A stretch of DNA of 29,488 bases from JAFGPJ01 sp964439135 (GCA_964439135.1 CAYTNN010000029.1:1-29488); one strand, 5' to 3'; shown: positions 1 to 8,569, counted from the first letter of the stretch. The notes: a model not told the origin generated them from the letters alone. A program made the numbers and translations.

Positions 1-1
1 G

Positions 2-1816
2 AATAATACAGGATGCTCCGAAGAAAAAATCGAACTGGTCTATCCGGCCGGTTACGATCTTGTTTTCCAGTCCATTGAAGTTACACCGGGCGAATATTCG
101 CCGGGTGACGATCTTGTTATTTACAACCTTATCAAGAACGGCAGCGAATTGAGTATAGAAGGTTATGCTGTTGATTATTATGCATCGATAGATACTGTTA
201 TTACAACGGATGATCACCATTTAGGTTATGTCGAGCGTGATGGTTTAGCGCCGGGCCAGCAACACAGTTACGAGACAACATGTTTGATACCTTATAATCT
301 AATTATGGGCAATTACTATATTGGCGCGATTATTACGTGTCCGATAGGATTTGGAATGGCGAAAAATACTGGATGTTCCGAAGACACAATCGATCTGGTC
401 ATTTCGGGTGGTAACGTGAGCGGCCAAATGTTTTATATAACCAGAGATTATGGTCAGGTACATCCGATACGATACGCTCTTGTAGAAGTTTATGATGCCG
501 ATGGTAATGAAGACCCTAATGACGATCGTGTGGTTGGTAGGACGCATACGGATAAGGATGGTAATTATAACGTTGTCGTATTGAATTACGAGATGAGCAG
601 TCAGAATATATATGTTAAGGTTTTTACCGAAAGCCCAATCGGCGCTTATCCTGAAATTGAGGGAAAGGTGTGCAGTGTAAGAGACGATGTGTTCGATGAA
701 ATCTATTATATGGAAAGCGACCTCTATCCGCACCCTGGGGATGAGTCTGTAGTAGTCAATATGACCGCCGATAAATACGGCGGAGAATTTATGGTTTATG
801 ATTCAATAATGGAAAGCTTTGAAAAGGCAAAAACATTCTTCGACATTAATCTGCCCGAAGTAACGACGTTCTGGCCCTGCGAGGATGAGGCATCGTATTT
901 CGATCCGTGCGATCGGGGCATGTACATCGCCCAGGGAGACAGGGGCGACCGGGACGTTATTATGCATGAATATGGTCACTTCATCGCGGATGTGTATTTT
1001 TTTGCACAGGGTTCCGTCGGCGATAATTCTATACACTATTGGAACGCCGACCTGCGACATCATCCGATTCAACGAAAAGATCAGGAGGCGAGAAATCTTG
1101 CCTTCCGTGAGTCCTGGGCTACGCTGTTCAGCATTGCTACGCAGTACGGCGATACCGATTATCCGTATTCCGGCGACACCAGGTATCAGGACTGGGATGA
1201 GGAAAATGATAAAAAACTTGAAGTCGATCTCGAAGAAGACACTTATGACCATTTCAAGCCAGGCGAGTTTTTCGAGAATATGAACTGCTGTGCATTATGG
1301 GATATTTTCGATGATAAAGATGACCGTTTCGATAATGAAGATACACTAAGCGATAAAGCCCTTTCTAAAATTTGGACAATAGTACGAGATTATCAACCTG
1401 ATGACATCGTCGATTTCTGGAATAGCTGGTTTCAAAGTTATGATTACACGAGCGAAATAACGCGCATCTTCCAGGACCACGAGATGTCGTTCGTTAAGCC
1501 GAATATCTCTGTTCAGCCTCCTCGTACTCACAACTCTCCTCCCGTTGCCGATGCAGGTCCGGACCAGACCGTAGAGCAAACTTATGCCAGAGGCGCAGTA
1601 GTGCAAATGGACGGTTCGGGATCGTACGATCCGGATGAAGATCCGCTTACATACGAATGGTATCATGAAGAAGGCATATCGAGAGGTTGGTCGCCAACTC
1701 TGACAATGCCCCCGGGGGTCACAACAGTTGAGCTGCATGTTTTTGATGGCAGGGAGTATGACCATGATACTGTGGAAATCACAGTAATACCAACCGATCC
1801 CAGTACATGGGAATAG
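2..1816 (+). CDS. Secreted HEXXH metalloprotease with PKD-like C-terminus, 5' partial
   Basis: The frame is open from base 2, so the gene begins before the window; the TTG at 149 is only an internal codon. About 604 residues are visible. Residues 1-135 hold a CARDB-like beta-sandwich of about 120 residues, whose closing motif NTGCSE appears at residue 3 and again near residue 122, so at least two tandem copies exist. Residues around 140-215 resemble a carboxypeptidase-regulatory-like fold (GNVSGQ, then TDKDGNYNV). The zinc-protease motif HEYGH lies at bases 965-979 (about residue 322). A downstream FRESWATLF segment could supply a third, glutamate ligand as in gluzincins. The end (about 510-600) is a PKD-like domain (PVADAGPDQTV, GSGSYDPD, DPLTYEW). 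I infer an exported protease acting on extracellular protein. No sorting motif is seen at the C-terminus. The catalytic class is likely; the exact family is not assigned. Confidence 0.8.
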   Translation, partial: NNTGCSEEKIELVYPAGYDLVFQSIEVTPGEYSPGDDLVIYNLIKNGSELSIEGYAVDYYASIDTVITTDDHHLGYVERDGLAPGQQHSYETTCLIPYNLIMGNYYIGAIITCPIGFGMAKNTGCSEDTIDLVISGGNVSGQMFYITRDYGQVHPIRYALVEVYDADGNEDPNDDRVVGRTHTDKDGNYNVVVLNYEMSSQNIYVKVFTESPIGAYPEIEGKVCSVRDDVFDEIYYMESDLYPHPGDESVVVNMTADKYGGEFMVYDSIMESFEKAKTFFDINLPEVTTFWPCEDEASYFDPCDRGMYIAQGDRGDRDVIMHEYGHFIADVYFFAQGSVGDNSIHYWNADLRHHPIQRKDQEARNLAFRESWATLFSIATQYGDTDYPYSGDTRYQDWDEENDKKLEVDLEEDTYDHFKPGEFFENMNCCALWDIFDDKDDRFDNEDTLSDKALSKIWTIVRDYQPDDIVDFWNSWFQSYDYTSEITRIFQDHEMSFVKPNISVQPPRTHNSPPVADAGPDQTVEQTYARGAVVQMDGSGSYDPDEDPLTYEWYHEEGISRGWSPTLTMPPGVTTVELHVFDGREYDHDTVEITVIPTDPSTWE

Positions 1817-1913
1817 TAAAAGTTTGCTTAATCTTGTCACATAGCTGGTTATGGGGATTATGTAGTGCTTTGATTGCTTATTGCCCTGGGCCGGGCTTGC
1901 CAAAAGGGGCAGG

Positions 1914-1930
1914 CTCTTCGCAGGAATGAC
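1914..1930. repeat. Partial REP-like arm
   Basis: The 17 bases CTCTTCGCAGGAATGAC match the outer end of the right arm of the inverted repeat at 27344-27369 (CTTTCGCAGGGATGAC there), with few differences. No second arm is recognisable beside it, so it is probably a decayed copy. The match is short, so chance is not excluded. Confidence 0.35.
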
Positions 1931-1960
1931 TGTGTAGCTCAAAAACTAATTCCAATTGGT

Positions 1961-2010
1961 ATAAAACAAAAGCCGACTGCCAGGTCGTTGTTATTGCCTA
2001 TCAGGTCGGC
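1961..2010 (-). terminator. Rho-independent terminator of the mla operon
   Basis: Read on the minus strand, GCCGAC at 2010-2005 pairs with GTCGGC at 1977-1972. An inner stem (CTG..AGG with CCT..CAG) continues the hairpin, and a T-rich tract TTTTGTTTTAT follows immediately. The hairpin begins inside the last codons of the auxiliary lipoprotein gene and overlaps its stop codon. This is the expected end of the four-gene operon. Confidence 0.65.
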
Positions 2011-2624
2011 GAGAGTTCTTTCTTCAAATCCTTTTCGAGGCTGGTCAGAATTTCCGCAAGACACTTATCGAGGGCTTCGACGAAGGCTTCAGGTGTGTTG
2101 GATTGCAGTGGACAAGAAGCCTGGTATCTTTCTCCGAGGATCACCGATTCATCGTTATTATTGTTGGCGATGAGAAAGGCGCGCAACTCCATGACGGCAC
2201 TCGGTGAAGATTTGTCGCGAACGTCTGCATAAAGGGCGGTGATATTGGCCTCAAGTGTATGCGTGGATTCGAGTCGGCTGCCGGGTACTAAGACTCTTTC
2301 ACAGATTCCCGAGCGGCACAGCCAATGCCGCGTCGTTTCACTTATCATGACGGCCGGTGAGATTAGAAACTGATTATAGAAGTCGGACTCATATTCATGC
2401 TCGCCCCTGCGATAGACGAAACCTTTGTCGGCAAAAGCCGAGTCGATAGTAAAGCGGCGCACATCGATGGTGGCATGACTTTCAGCTTGTCCGGGCTCCG
2501 GCTGCCGGGCTGCATCAAGGATATATGTCCGTTTGCTATAAGACGTCCGGCCACAGCCTGTGAACATTATTGAGAACACAATAAAAGTCGAGTAAACGTA
2601 CAATTTGGGCCATCTAAGTTTCAT
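2001..2624 (-). CDS. ABC-type transport auxiliary lipoprotein (PqiC/ABC_trans_aux type)
   Basis: A 207-residue lipoprotein. A hydrophobic leader runs to a lipobox ending FTGC, so the mature N-terminus would be Cys24. The body has the pattern of the auxiliary lipoproteins that accompany MCE transporters: an YILD start, an IDVRRFTID strand, and a TRHWL helix after a substrate-binding-like segment. In such systems the lipoprotein is thought to act at the outer membrane and connect to the MCE protein. It overlaps the upstream mlaD-like gene by four bases (ATGA), indicating translational coupling, and it is the last gene of the operon. The assignment rests on leader, size and context as well as sequence; the lipid substrate is unknown. 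Confidence 0.75.
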   Translation of the reverse strand: MKLRWPKLYVYSTFIVFSIMFTGCGRTSYSKRTYILDAARQPEPGQAESHATIDVRRFTIDSAFADKGFVYRRGEHEYESDFYNQFLISPAVMISETTRHWLCRSGICERVLVPGSRLESTHTLEANITALYADVRDKSSPSAVMELRAFLIANNNNDESVILGERYQASCPLQSNTPEAFVEALDKCLAEILTSLEKDLKKELSPT

Positions 2625-3682
2625 TTCAACGCCTCCGATTTGGATGGTGGTTGGCTGAGCAACAACTCCGAGGGATGTTGCTTCAGACTGCCGGTCAGGT
2701 CTTTGATGTTATCCGATATTTCCCTGAAGTTGGCCAGTATGATTTCCAGTTCCGGTCTTTCATTTGCGATGAGCCTGTCTATACGAGACAACGCGGCATT
2801 AATTCGGGCGATCATTTCGGGAATATTGCTCTGTGTTGGAGTCGGGCTGGCGAGCAGCTTTTGCAGGTTCTCATTTGTCTGGCGGACCTCGGCGATGAAA
2901 CTCTGAAGCTGTTGGCTAAGCTCGGGCACGTTGGCGTCAACGACGGTCCGGTCCATGGAAGCGAGTACCTGATTGGCGGATGTGCTGAGCGTTTTGGTGT
3001 CAAGATCGCGGACTTTCAGACGAGCTTCGCTCAAGAGGCCTATAGCTTGCTGACTCAATTCACCCATATTGGCGTCGTTGATAGCCTTATCGAGAGAGTC
3101 CAGGACTTTCTCCACGTCTATTTTCTTGAGCGTGTCAAGAACACTATTGACGGATTCTCTCAAAGTGGTCATATCGCTGGGGGCCGAAGGAATGTAAATA
3201 TGCTCGGGCTGCCATTCTATCTCGAACGCAGGGAATTCCTCAGGATCGAAGTAGTCGGCCTGGATGTAGGATTGACCGGTAAGTAAGTTTGAGGTGATTT
3301 GAAAACGCAGGCCACGAGCAACCATCTGCAACAGCATAGCATTCGCCTGTTCCAGATTGAGGCCTTGCCAACTGTCCCGAGGTGCAGAACCCACGACTAC
3401 GACGCATAGGCCGTATTTGGTGGTCTTTTCGATACTTTGTATCATGTCTCCGTAGATCTTGCTGACGAAAGCGATCTTCTCGACCTTGCCGATATTAACG
3501 CCTCTCAACTCAATGGGTGAACCAACATTCAGTCCGCTGATGGCTTCACTAAAGTAGGTTTCGAAATATATCCTATCCTGAGCGAAGAGCCCTGCGCCGA
3601 AAACCACGGCTGCGCCGAAAATCAGGGCCGTCGCGAGAATAACAAATACCCCTATCTTGAAGTAGTTTGGTTTCATGCTCAT
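2621..3682 (-). CDS. mlaD: MlaD/MCE-family lipid-binding protein
   Basis: 353 residues. One N-terminal transmembrane helix (about 9-30) is followed by an MCE domain with the family hallmark of a small beta-barrel: ISGLNVGSPIELRGVNIGKV around residues 48-67. The C-terminal half is helical and polar with a repeated pattern (LSQQAIGLL, LSQQLQSFI), as in the needle-like helices of MCE proteins. The role is to form the periplasmic hexamer through which lipids pass. The chosen ATG has a GGATGG element nine bases upstream; a second ATG two codons later is possible. A 78-base spacer separates it from the ATPase gene upstream, the widest gap in the operon. Confidence 0.88.
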   Translation of the reverse strand: MSMKPNYFKIGVFVILATALIFGAAVVFGAGLFAQDRIYFETYFSEAISGLNVGSPIELRGVNIGKVEKIAFVSKIYGDMIQSIEKTTKYGLCVVVVGSAPRDSWQGLNLEQANAMLLQMVARGLRFQITSNLLTGQSYIQADYFDPEEFPAFEIEWQPEHIYIPSAPSDMTTLRESVNSVLDTLKKIDVEKVLDSLDKAINDANMGELSQQAIGLLSEARLKVRDLDTKTLSTSANQVLASMDRTVVDANVPELSQQLQSFIAEVRQTNENLQKLLASPTPTQSNIPEMIARINAALSRIDRLIANERPELEIILANFREISDNIKDLTGSLKQHPSELLLSQPPSKSEALK

Positions 3683-3760
3683 CTAATCAACCCATCCAAA
3701 TTATATTTTTAGCCGGTAGCAAGGTCATACGCCTCGCCCATGTCCTGTGTTAAAAACATT

Positions 3761-4516
3761 TTACGCCTGACGATTAAAGAACTGCCGGACCCAGGGATTG
3801 TCACTGTGATCGCGCAGTTCGGCTGGTTTTCCGGTTGCAATGATTGTCTTAGTTTCCTTATCGAGCATGACGACTCTATCGGCAACTGTGAAAATGCTCG
3901 ACAGTTCATGCGTTACTATCACGAAGGTAATTTTTAAGCTGTGCGACAGCTTCAGAATCAGCTCATCGAGTTGCGCCGAGGTAATCGGGTCGAGGCCGGC
4001 CGACGGCTCATCAAGGAACAACACCTTCGGATCCAGGCTGAGTGCCCTTGCGATAGCGGCCCTTTTTCTCATTCCACCGCTAAGCTCAGCGGGCATTTTA
4101 TAGGCCGAACCCTCAAGTCCGACGCTTTTGAGCTTCATCCTGGCGATTATCTCCATCGCATCCTTAGGCAGGTCGGTGAATTCTTCGAGGGGCAGGCAGA
4201 GGTTTTCCATCAGATTCATGGATCCGAAGAGCGCACCGTTCTGGTAGGCGACACCAATCTTCCTGAGGACGCCGAGCCGGTCGGAGCCCTGGGCGGTGAC
4301 TATATCGGTGCCGTCGATGAGCACACTGCCACCGAGCGGTTGCATCAGGCCGATCATATGTTTGAGCAGGGTGCTCTTGCCGCATCCGGAACCGCCAAGG
4401 ATGGTGAAGATTTCACCGGTCAGGATCTCGAAATCAACGTTCCTCAGTACGATGTTGTCACCGTAGCCGATTGTGAGGTCTTTGACTCGAATTACAGGTT
4501 TAGTTTCCGTGCTCAT
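3761..4516 (-). CDS. mlaF: ABC transporter ATP-binding protein, MlaF type
   Basis: A 251-residue complete ABC ATPase. Walker A GGSGCGKST is at 41-49, the Q-loop (YQNG) at 91-94, the signature LSGGM at 145-149, Walker B VLFLDE at 165-170, and the switch histidine at 203. LSGGMRKRAAIARAL is the form typical of the MlaF/Mkl group, which powers MCE lipid transport. It begins seven bases after the permease stop codon and precedes the MCE gene, the classical MlaE-F-D order. It acts on the cytoplasmic face of the inner membrane. Confidence 0.92.
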   Translation of the reverse strand: MSTETKPVIRVKDLTIGYGDNIVLRNVDFEILTGEIFTILGGSGCGKSTLLKHMIGLMQPLGGSVLIDGTDIVTAQGSDRLGVLRKIGVAYQNGALFGSMNLMENLCLPLEEFTDLPKDAMEIIARMKLKSVGLEGSAYKMPAELSGGMRKRAAIARALSLDPKVLFLDEPSAGLDPITSAQLDELILKLSHSLKITFVIVTHELSSIFTVADRVVMLDKETKTIIATGKPAELRDHSDNPWVRQFFNRQA

Positions 4517-4523
4517 TTTTCAC

Positions 4524-5657
4524 TCAAATATTTAGGAAGTAATAAAGGACGGCAAAAGCACCGTCGGCCACCACGATGGCAACAATACCACTGACGACGG
4601 CGCGGGTGGCCGAATCTCCGACGGCGCTGGGGCCGGTGCCGGTCCGGATACCTTGCAGGCACCCGATACCGGCGATCAATGCTCCAAAAACGAAGGTCTT
4701 GGCCAGACCTCCGCATAGGTCGGTCATGGTGGCCGCCTGCTGGATCCGATGCAGATAGGTTATCGGCGGAGAGCCAAAAAACGACATGACCATGCCACAA
4801 CCGATCAGACCGAAAAGGTTGTTGAACATGGTCAATAGCGGGAGCACGCAGATGGCGGCGATGAGCCTTGGGACCACGAGGAACCGGACGGGGTCCAGGC
4901 CCATGGTGGTCAGGGCATCGATTTCTTCGTTGATCTTCATAGTTCCGATCTCGGCGGCAAAGGCCGAGCCGCTGCGACTGGCCAGAACGAACGCCGTAAT
5001 CAGGGGGCCGAGTTCACGAAACAGGGCTAAACAGACAAGATCCGTAACGAAGACTTGTGCACCGAACTTCTGCATGGAGACAGCGGATTGAAATGCCAGA
5101 ATCATCCCAATCAGAAAGCCCAGCAGGGCGGTGATACCAACAGCGTTTGCACCGGCCTTTTCGGCGATAAGAAAGGTATCTCGCCAGCGGAGAGTGCGGG
5201 GGTGAATCAAGGTGGTCAGCAGCTTGACGAAGGCCTCGCCGATAAAACTGATCTGGGCTTTGACATTCTGGAGCAGACGAGCGGATTTTTTGCCGAGACT
5301 CTCGATGCGTTGAGCAAGTGATGCGTGTTTTGGCGGCGGCTCGGCTGCCTGTCCCGGATCGAAGAGTTTCATGAGTGGCTGAAAGTCAGGGCTCAGGCCG
5401 GTTATTTGGATTCGGCGGTTGTTCTGCTTCTGCGTTTGCGTGAGCTCTAACAAAAGGCCGATTCCGGCGCCGTCGCAGTACTCGATTTGGGACGCGTCGA
5501 CGAGGAGCTCCCGGGGCTTTGTCCCGGCGATAGTCTTGAGGATCTTTCGCCAGAGGGAGCCGGTGGTTTCGACGTCCAGACGGCCTTTTATGACAAGGCA
5601 CAGCCGGTCATGGTCGAGTTCTTTCCAATCCACGGTGGCCGTGTTACTATTGTCCAT
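4524..5657 (-). CDS. mlaE: MlaE-family permease with N-terminal STAS domain
   Basis: 377 residues. Residues 10-105 form a STAS domain (LVIKGRLDVETTG, then LLVDASQIEYCDGAGIG), which in E. coli is the separate protein MlaB. Residues 140-377 are the MlaE permease: a long interfacial helix, then about five membrane segments, including RELGPLITAFVLASRSGSA and the EIDAL motif thought to contact the ATPase. It is first in the operon and is transcribed leftward from an AT-rich region. Fusion of STAS to MlaE is known in other phyla. Start: ATG at 5657. No periplasmic MlaC-like carrier gene is seen in the operon. Confidence 0.9.
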   Translation of the reverse strand: MDNSNTATVDWKELDHDRLCLVIKGRLDVETTGSLWRKILKTIAGTKPRELLVDASQIEYCDGAGIGLLLELTQTQKQNNRRIQITGLSPDFQPLMKLFDPGQAAEPPPKHASLAQRIESLGKKSARLLQNVKAQISFIGEAFVKLLTTLIHPRTLRWRDTFLIAEKAGANAVGITALLGFLIGMILAFQSAVSMQKFGAQVFVTDLVCLALFRELGPLITAFVLASRSGSAFAAEIGTMKINEEIDALTTMGLDPVRFLVVPRLIAAICVLPLLTMFNNLFGLIGCGMVMSFFGSPPITYLHRIQQAATMTDLCGGLAKTFVFGALIAGIGCLQGIRTGTGPSAVGDSATRAVVSGIVAIVVADGAFAVLYYFLNI

Positions 5658-5958
5658 GATATCTACCAGTTGGGGTTTATCATTAACAACGCTTAGAAAT
5701 ACTCCTGAACATTCCGAGCCCGATGGAAAACTTAGGAAGAATACAATCTTCCTATTCTATATAATATCATATTATCATAAAAAATATTAATAATAACTTT
5801 TTTTCTGCCTAAAATTTTATAGTATAAAGCTCATGGAGATCATTCAAGTCGGTAAGACGACGGATTCTTATGAGTTCTGGGATTTGTTAGATCGTGTATG
5901 GGCGAAATTCCTGTATATCTGTTTGCGTTTTCAATCATCCTATATACGGAGAACGGTT
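5658..5958. promoter_or_regulatory. AT-rich divergent promoter region with perfect palindrome
   Basis: This 301-base gap lies between the mla operon (leftward) and the lipoprotein gene (rightward). A perfect 8-bp inverted repeat, TAGGAAGA and TCTTCCTA with a six-base loop, sits at 5733-5754. A strongly AT-rich stretch (about 5755-5830) with several TATAAT-like words for both strands lies beside it. The palindrome could be an operator for the mla operon or a 5' leader hairpin. An open frame upstream of 5959 (from 5833) is judged non-coding because the ribosome site points to 5959. Confidence 0.4.
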
Positions 5959-7137
5959 ATGTGTACAAGGAAACTGACGGTTGTTATTTCGATTCTGACG
6001 GCAGGCTTTTGCGGGTGCGCAACGACGCCGAAGGTCCCAGCCGGGCGGTCCCAAGGCGAGATGGCGCTCGCGTTTAGTGCCTCTTTGATCCTTCCGAAAG
6101 AGATTCTTCGGGGACCCAACTACCAGATTGCCGAACGTGTTCCGGTGGAGGAATACCAATATGCGTTCACGGTTAATTCGGACTTCGGCACGATCACCGC
6201 GCAGGGGCGGGATATGCTTTACCTGCGTCTGCGCGAATTGAAATCGATTGAAGCCGCACAGGAGTTAAGCAAGGATCCGCTTCTTGTCGATGGCATCCTC
6301 ACTCCGCTTAAAGACACGGAGAAAGGATTGAAGCTCATCATCACCGAGCCATTCGAAATACTCGAGCGTGCCCCCAAAGGTTTTGACCTTATGGTTAATC
6401 AGTATATCGATCCGGCAGACCGGCGGGCGGGCTCTCCCGATCGCCGGAAGCTGGCCACCGAACTCGATTGTGATCCTGAGACGGCCAATCCCGTGCTGAA
6501 GAAGCTGCTCGACGAAATGACGCTCGAACTGTTTGGTGGAGGTCTTCTTACGCAAGCCGCTATGTCTTTCATCCCCGGCCTGAGCGTGCCTGCCACGACA
6601 GTACAGATGAAAGAAATGATCGCCAAAAGCCCGCCAAGCGCGATCAATAACGAAATCGATGGGGAGCTTGAGGCCGCCGGTGTCGAAAAGTCTATCCGAT
6701 CTCGATTCCACTACTCGACCGCGTTCACAACCATGCAGCGTCTACAACTCATAGACCAATTCAGGGCCCTGGACGGCATCCAAAATCGGGCAGCTCTCAT
6801 CGAGAGTGCAGCGCAGGCATACACCGAGGTCGGTGCTCTCTGCTGCATCCGTGAGGGCATGTTGCTGGTTGACATTCGGGCAAGAAAACCAATCCGGCAA
6901 CTGAAGTTTATCGGATTGCCGTTAGCAGTGCTCGACAATGGAACATATGTCTTGGTCTGCCCGTACGATTACGTCACCAACACCCGGGAAGTGGTTGACA
7001 GCTTGGGTGAATATCGGGCGTCCAATCCGGACGTCACTACGGTGCTTGTAACCGCCGGCCGAGTATCACCGGCCGCGCGTAAAACGATTGAGTCGGCCGA
7101 TATCAGCATCGTAGAGGAAGGAACACCTGACTGGTGA
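5959..7137 (+). CDS. Lipoprotein of unknown function
   Basis: About 392 residues, not recognised. The frame is open from 5833, but the ATG at 5959 has GGAG seven bases upstream and gives a normal export leader (MCTRKL, hydrophobic core, FCGC), so it is preferred. The lipobox is imperfect because the -3 residue is Phe. The body is soluble-looking. The segment VLDNGTYVLVCPYDYV and the C-terminal STVL-like alternation (TTVLVTAGRVS, ADISIVEEG) look like an alpha/beta unit, but I do not name a fold. A DPETANPVLKKLLDEM helix lies mid-protein. It is divergent from the mla operon and shares its promoter region, which weakly suggests an envelope role. Confidence 0.75.
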   Translation: MCTRKLTVVISILTAGFCGCATTPKVPAGRSQGEMALAFSASLILPKEILRGPNYQIAERVPVEEYQYAFTVNSDFGTITAQGRDMLYLRLRELKSIEAAQELSKDPLLVDGILTPLKDTEKGLKLIITEPFEILERAPKGFDLMVNQYIDPADRRAGSPDRRKLATELDCDPETANPVLKKLLDEMTLELFGGGLLTQAAMSFIPGLSVPATTVQMKEMIAKSPPSAINNEIDGELEAAGVEKSIRSRFHYSTAFTTMQRLQLIDQFRALDGIQNRAALIESAAQAYTEVGALCCIREGMLLVDIRARKPIRQLKFIGLPLAVLDNGTYVLVCPYDYVTNTREVVDSLGEYRASNPDVTTVLVTAGRVSPAARKTIESADISIVEEGTPDW

Positions 7138-7360
7138 TCGAGAGGGACATGAGATTTGGCTTTGAGGATTTTCCGGTCTAAAAACCAAGCCTGGAGTGTA
7201 CGCCATTTCGCATCGCATGTTGCGTATGTCGCGGCGAAATCGTAGCGAATTAGCGATTAGCAGCGATTCCCGAGATTGAGGATTGTAAAAGTCGATTGCA
7301 GTTGTTATCATACGGGCTATTTACAATGGATAATATGAATAAGAATAAGGCTTTTCGTAA

Positions 7361-7780
7361 ATGGTAAAAACGCAAGAGATAAATATCAAAACAAAAGGCA
7401 ATAATGAGGTTGTTAATATTACCGATCAGGTCGGCGGGGCGGTGACGCGGTCGGATATTCGCGATGGGGCCGTGACGGTTTTCAATATCGGCTCGACGGC
7501 GGGAATTACGACGACCGAATATGAGCCGGGACTGGCGAACTACGATTTGAAGGCGGCGTTCGAGAAGCTCGCGCCGGAGAATGCCCGCTACGAGCATGAA
7601 GAAACGTGGCATGATGATAACGGCCACGCCCACGTGCGGGCCTCGCTGCTGGGGCCTTCTCTGAGCGTGCCCATTGTGGCCGGCCGGCTAACACTCGGGA
7701 CCTGGCAGCAAATTATCCTCGTCGATTTCGACACCCGGCCCAGAACCAGAACTATCATCTGTCAAATCATCGGAGACTGA
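7361..7780 (+). CDS. yjbQ: YjbQ/UPF0047 family protein
   Basis: 139 residues, the full length of the family. Recognisable elements are GAVTVFNIGSTAGITTTEYE, the acidic-histidine stretch YEHEETWHDDNGHAH, the LLGPS turn, and the end GTWQQIILVDFD. The family is a small trimeric beta-structure with conserved histidines. Some members have thiamine-phosphate synthase activity in vitro or in complementation, and the physiological role is not settled. The ATG is preceded by AAGG nine bases upstream. A 13-codon frame (7326-7367) ends across this start codon. The HAD gene follows within a few bases, so the two are probably co-translated. Confidence 0.88.
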   Translation: MVKTQEINIKTKGNNEVVNITDQVGGAVTRSDIRDGAVTVFNIGSTAGITTTEYEPGLANYDLKAAFEKLAPENARYEHEETWHDDNGHAHVRASLLGPSLSVPIVAGRLTLGTWQQIILVDFDTRPRTRTIICQIIGD

Positions 7781-7784
7781 TACA

Positions 7785-8459
7785 ATCGAATTTCAAGCCA
7801 TACTTTTCGACCTCGACGGTACGTTACTGAACACATTAGCTGATATCGCCTTTGCCGCGAATGCAGGGCTGAAGCAGTTGGGCTTTCCGACACATCCTAT
7901 TGAAAGTTACCGGCGTTTTGTCGGCGACGGCGCGGGCTGCCTGGCCCGGCGAGTTCTGCCCGATGACCATCAGGATGACGAAACGGTGGATCGATGCAGG
8001 GTAGCGATTTCGGCCGAATATGCAAAATGCTGGGCGGATAATACAAAGCCGTATCCCGGCGTTCCGGAATTGCTGGCCGAGTTGCAGGCACGCAGTGTTC
8101 CGATGGCCGTACTGTCGAACAAGCCTCATAATGCGACTCGAACCGTAGTCGAGGGATATTTCCCGGACTCTCATTTCCAGGTTGTTCGCGGTGCTTTGCC
8201 GTCGGTTCCCGTAAAGCCCGACCCGGCCGGGGCGATTCAGATCGCCGAGGAGCTTGACATTTTGCCGGAGCGGTTTATCTATCTCGGCGATACGGACACT
8301 GATATGCGCACGGCCGTCGCTGCCGGCATGTTTCCGGCAGGGGCTCTCTGGGGTTTTCGAACCGCCGAGGAGCTGACCGCAAACGGAGCCAAAGTACTCG
8401 TGAAAACTCCACAGGAAGTCTTAAATCTGTTCCAAAGGGCACAGTCAGACGGTGGTTAA
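7785..8459 (+). CDS. HAD-superfamily phosphatase (phosphoglycolate phosphatase-like), unusual start
   Basis: About 224 residues with all HAD motifs: FDLDGT (motif I, bases 7806-7823), VLSNK (II), VKPDP (III lysine) and GDTDTDM (IV). A helical cap between I and II fits the Gph-type phosphatases that remove phosphate from 2-phosphoglycolate or similar small substrates. Motif I lies upstream of any ATG, GTG, TTG or CTG in this frame. The previous in-frame stop is TAA at 7689, and the first usual start (TTG at 7878) would remove the catalytic aspartates. I place the start at ATC 7785 because GGAG stands nine bases before it. An assembly error, or entry from yjbQ by frameshift, are alternatives. 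The function is secure as a phosphatase; the substrate is not. Confidence 0.75.
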   Translation: MEFQAILFDLDGTLLNTLADIAFAANAGLKQLGFPTHPIESYRRFVGDGAGCLARRVLPDDHQDDETVDRCRVAISAEYAKCWADNTKPYPGVPELLAELQARSVPMAVLSNKPHNATRTVVEGYFPDSHFQVVRGALPSVPVKPDPAGAIQIAEELDILPERFIYLGDTDTDMRTAVAAGMFPAGALWGFRTAEELTANGAKVLVKTPQEVLNLFQRAQSDGG

Positions 8460-8563
8460 GCAATAATTTATAACTGCCTGCTCTGCTGCAATTGGCTGTT
8501 ATTTGGGAATTCGGGTTTCAAAAGCTACATTTTTCCAGCAACATAAAAAGGAATGTATTGCGT

Positions 8564-8569
8564 ATAATG
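8564..8569 (+). promoter_or_regulatory. Candidate -10 box for rpmH
   Basis: A perfect TATAAT lies 51 bases upstream of the rpmH start, giving a leader of about 45 bases with the ribosome site intact. No good -35 hexamer stands at 16-18 bases before it (AACATA), so the assignment is tentative. Confidence 0.4.

Noticed and set aside
1931..1975. Possible tRNA-like or conserved element around TGTGTAGCTC and CCAATTGGTATAA.
   Set aside because: No cloverleaf, acceptor stem or T-loop can be built.
5833..5958. N-terminal extension of the lipoprotein gene from an earlier ATG.
   Set aside because: The ATG at 5959 has a well-placed GGAG and gives a normal export leader, which the extension would bury.
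7156..7195. Possible terminator (GGCTT pairing with AAGCC) after the lipoprotein gene.
   Set aside because: The loop is over 20 bases, the stem is five pairs and no T-run follows.
7326..7367. A 13-codon frame whose stop overlaps the yjbQ start, a possible leader peptide.
   Set aside because: No ribosome site precedes it and its composition is ordinary; overlap of a short frame with a start codon is easily chance.
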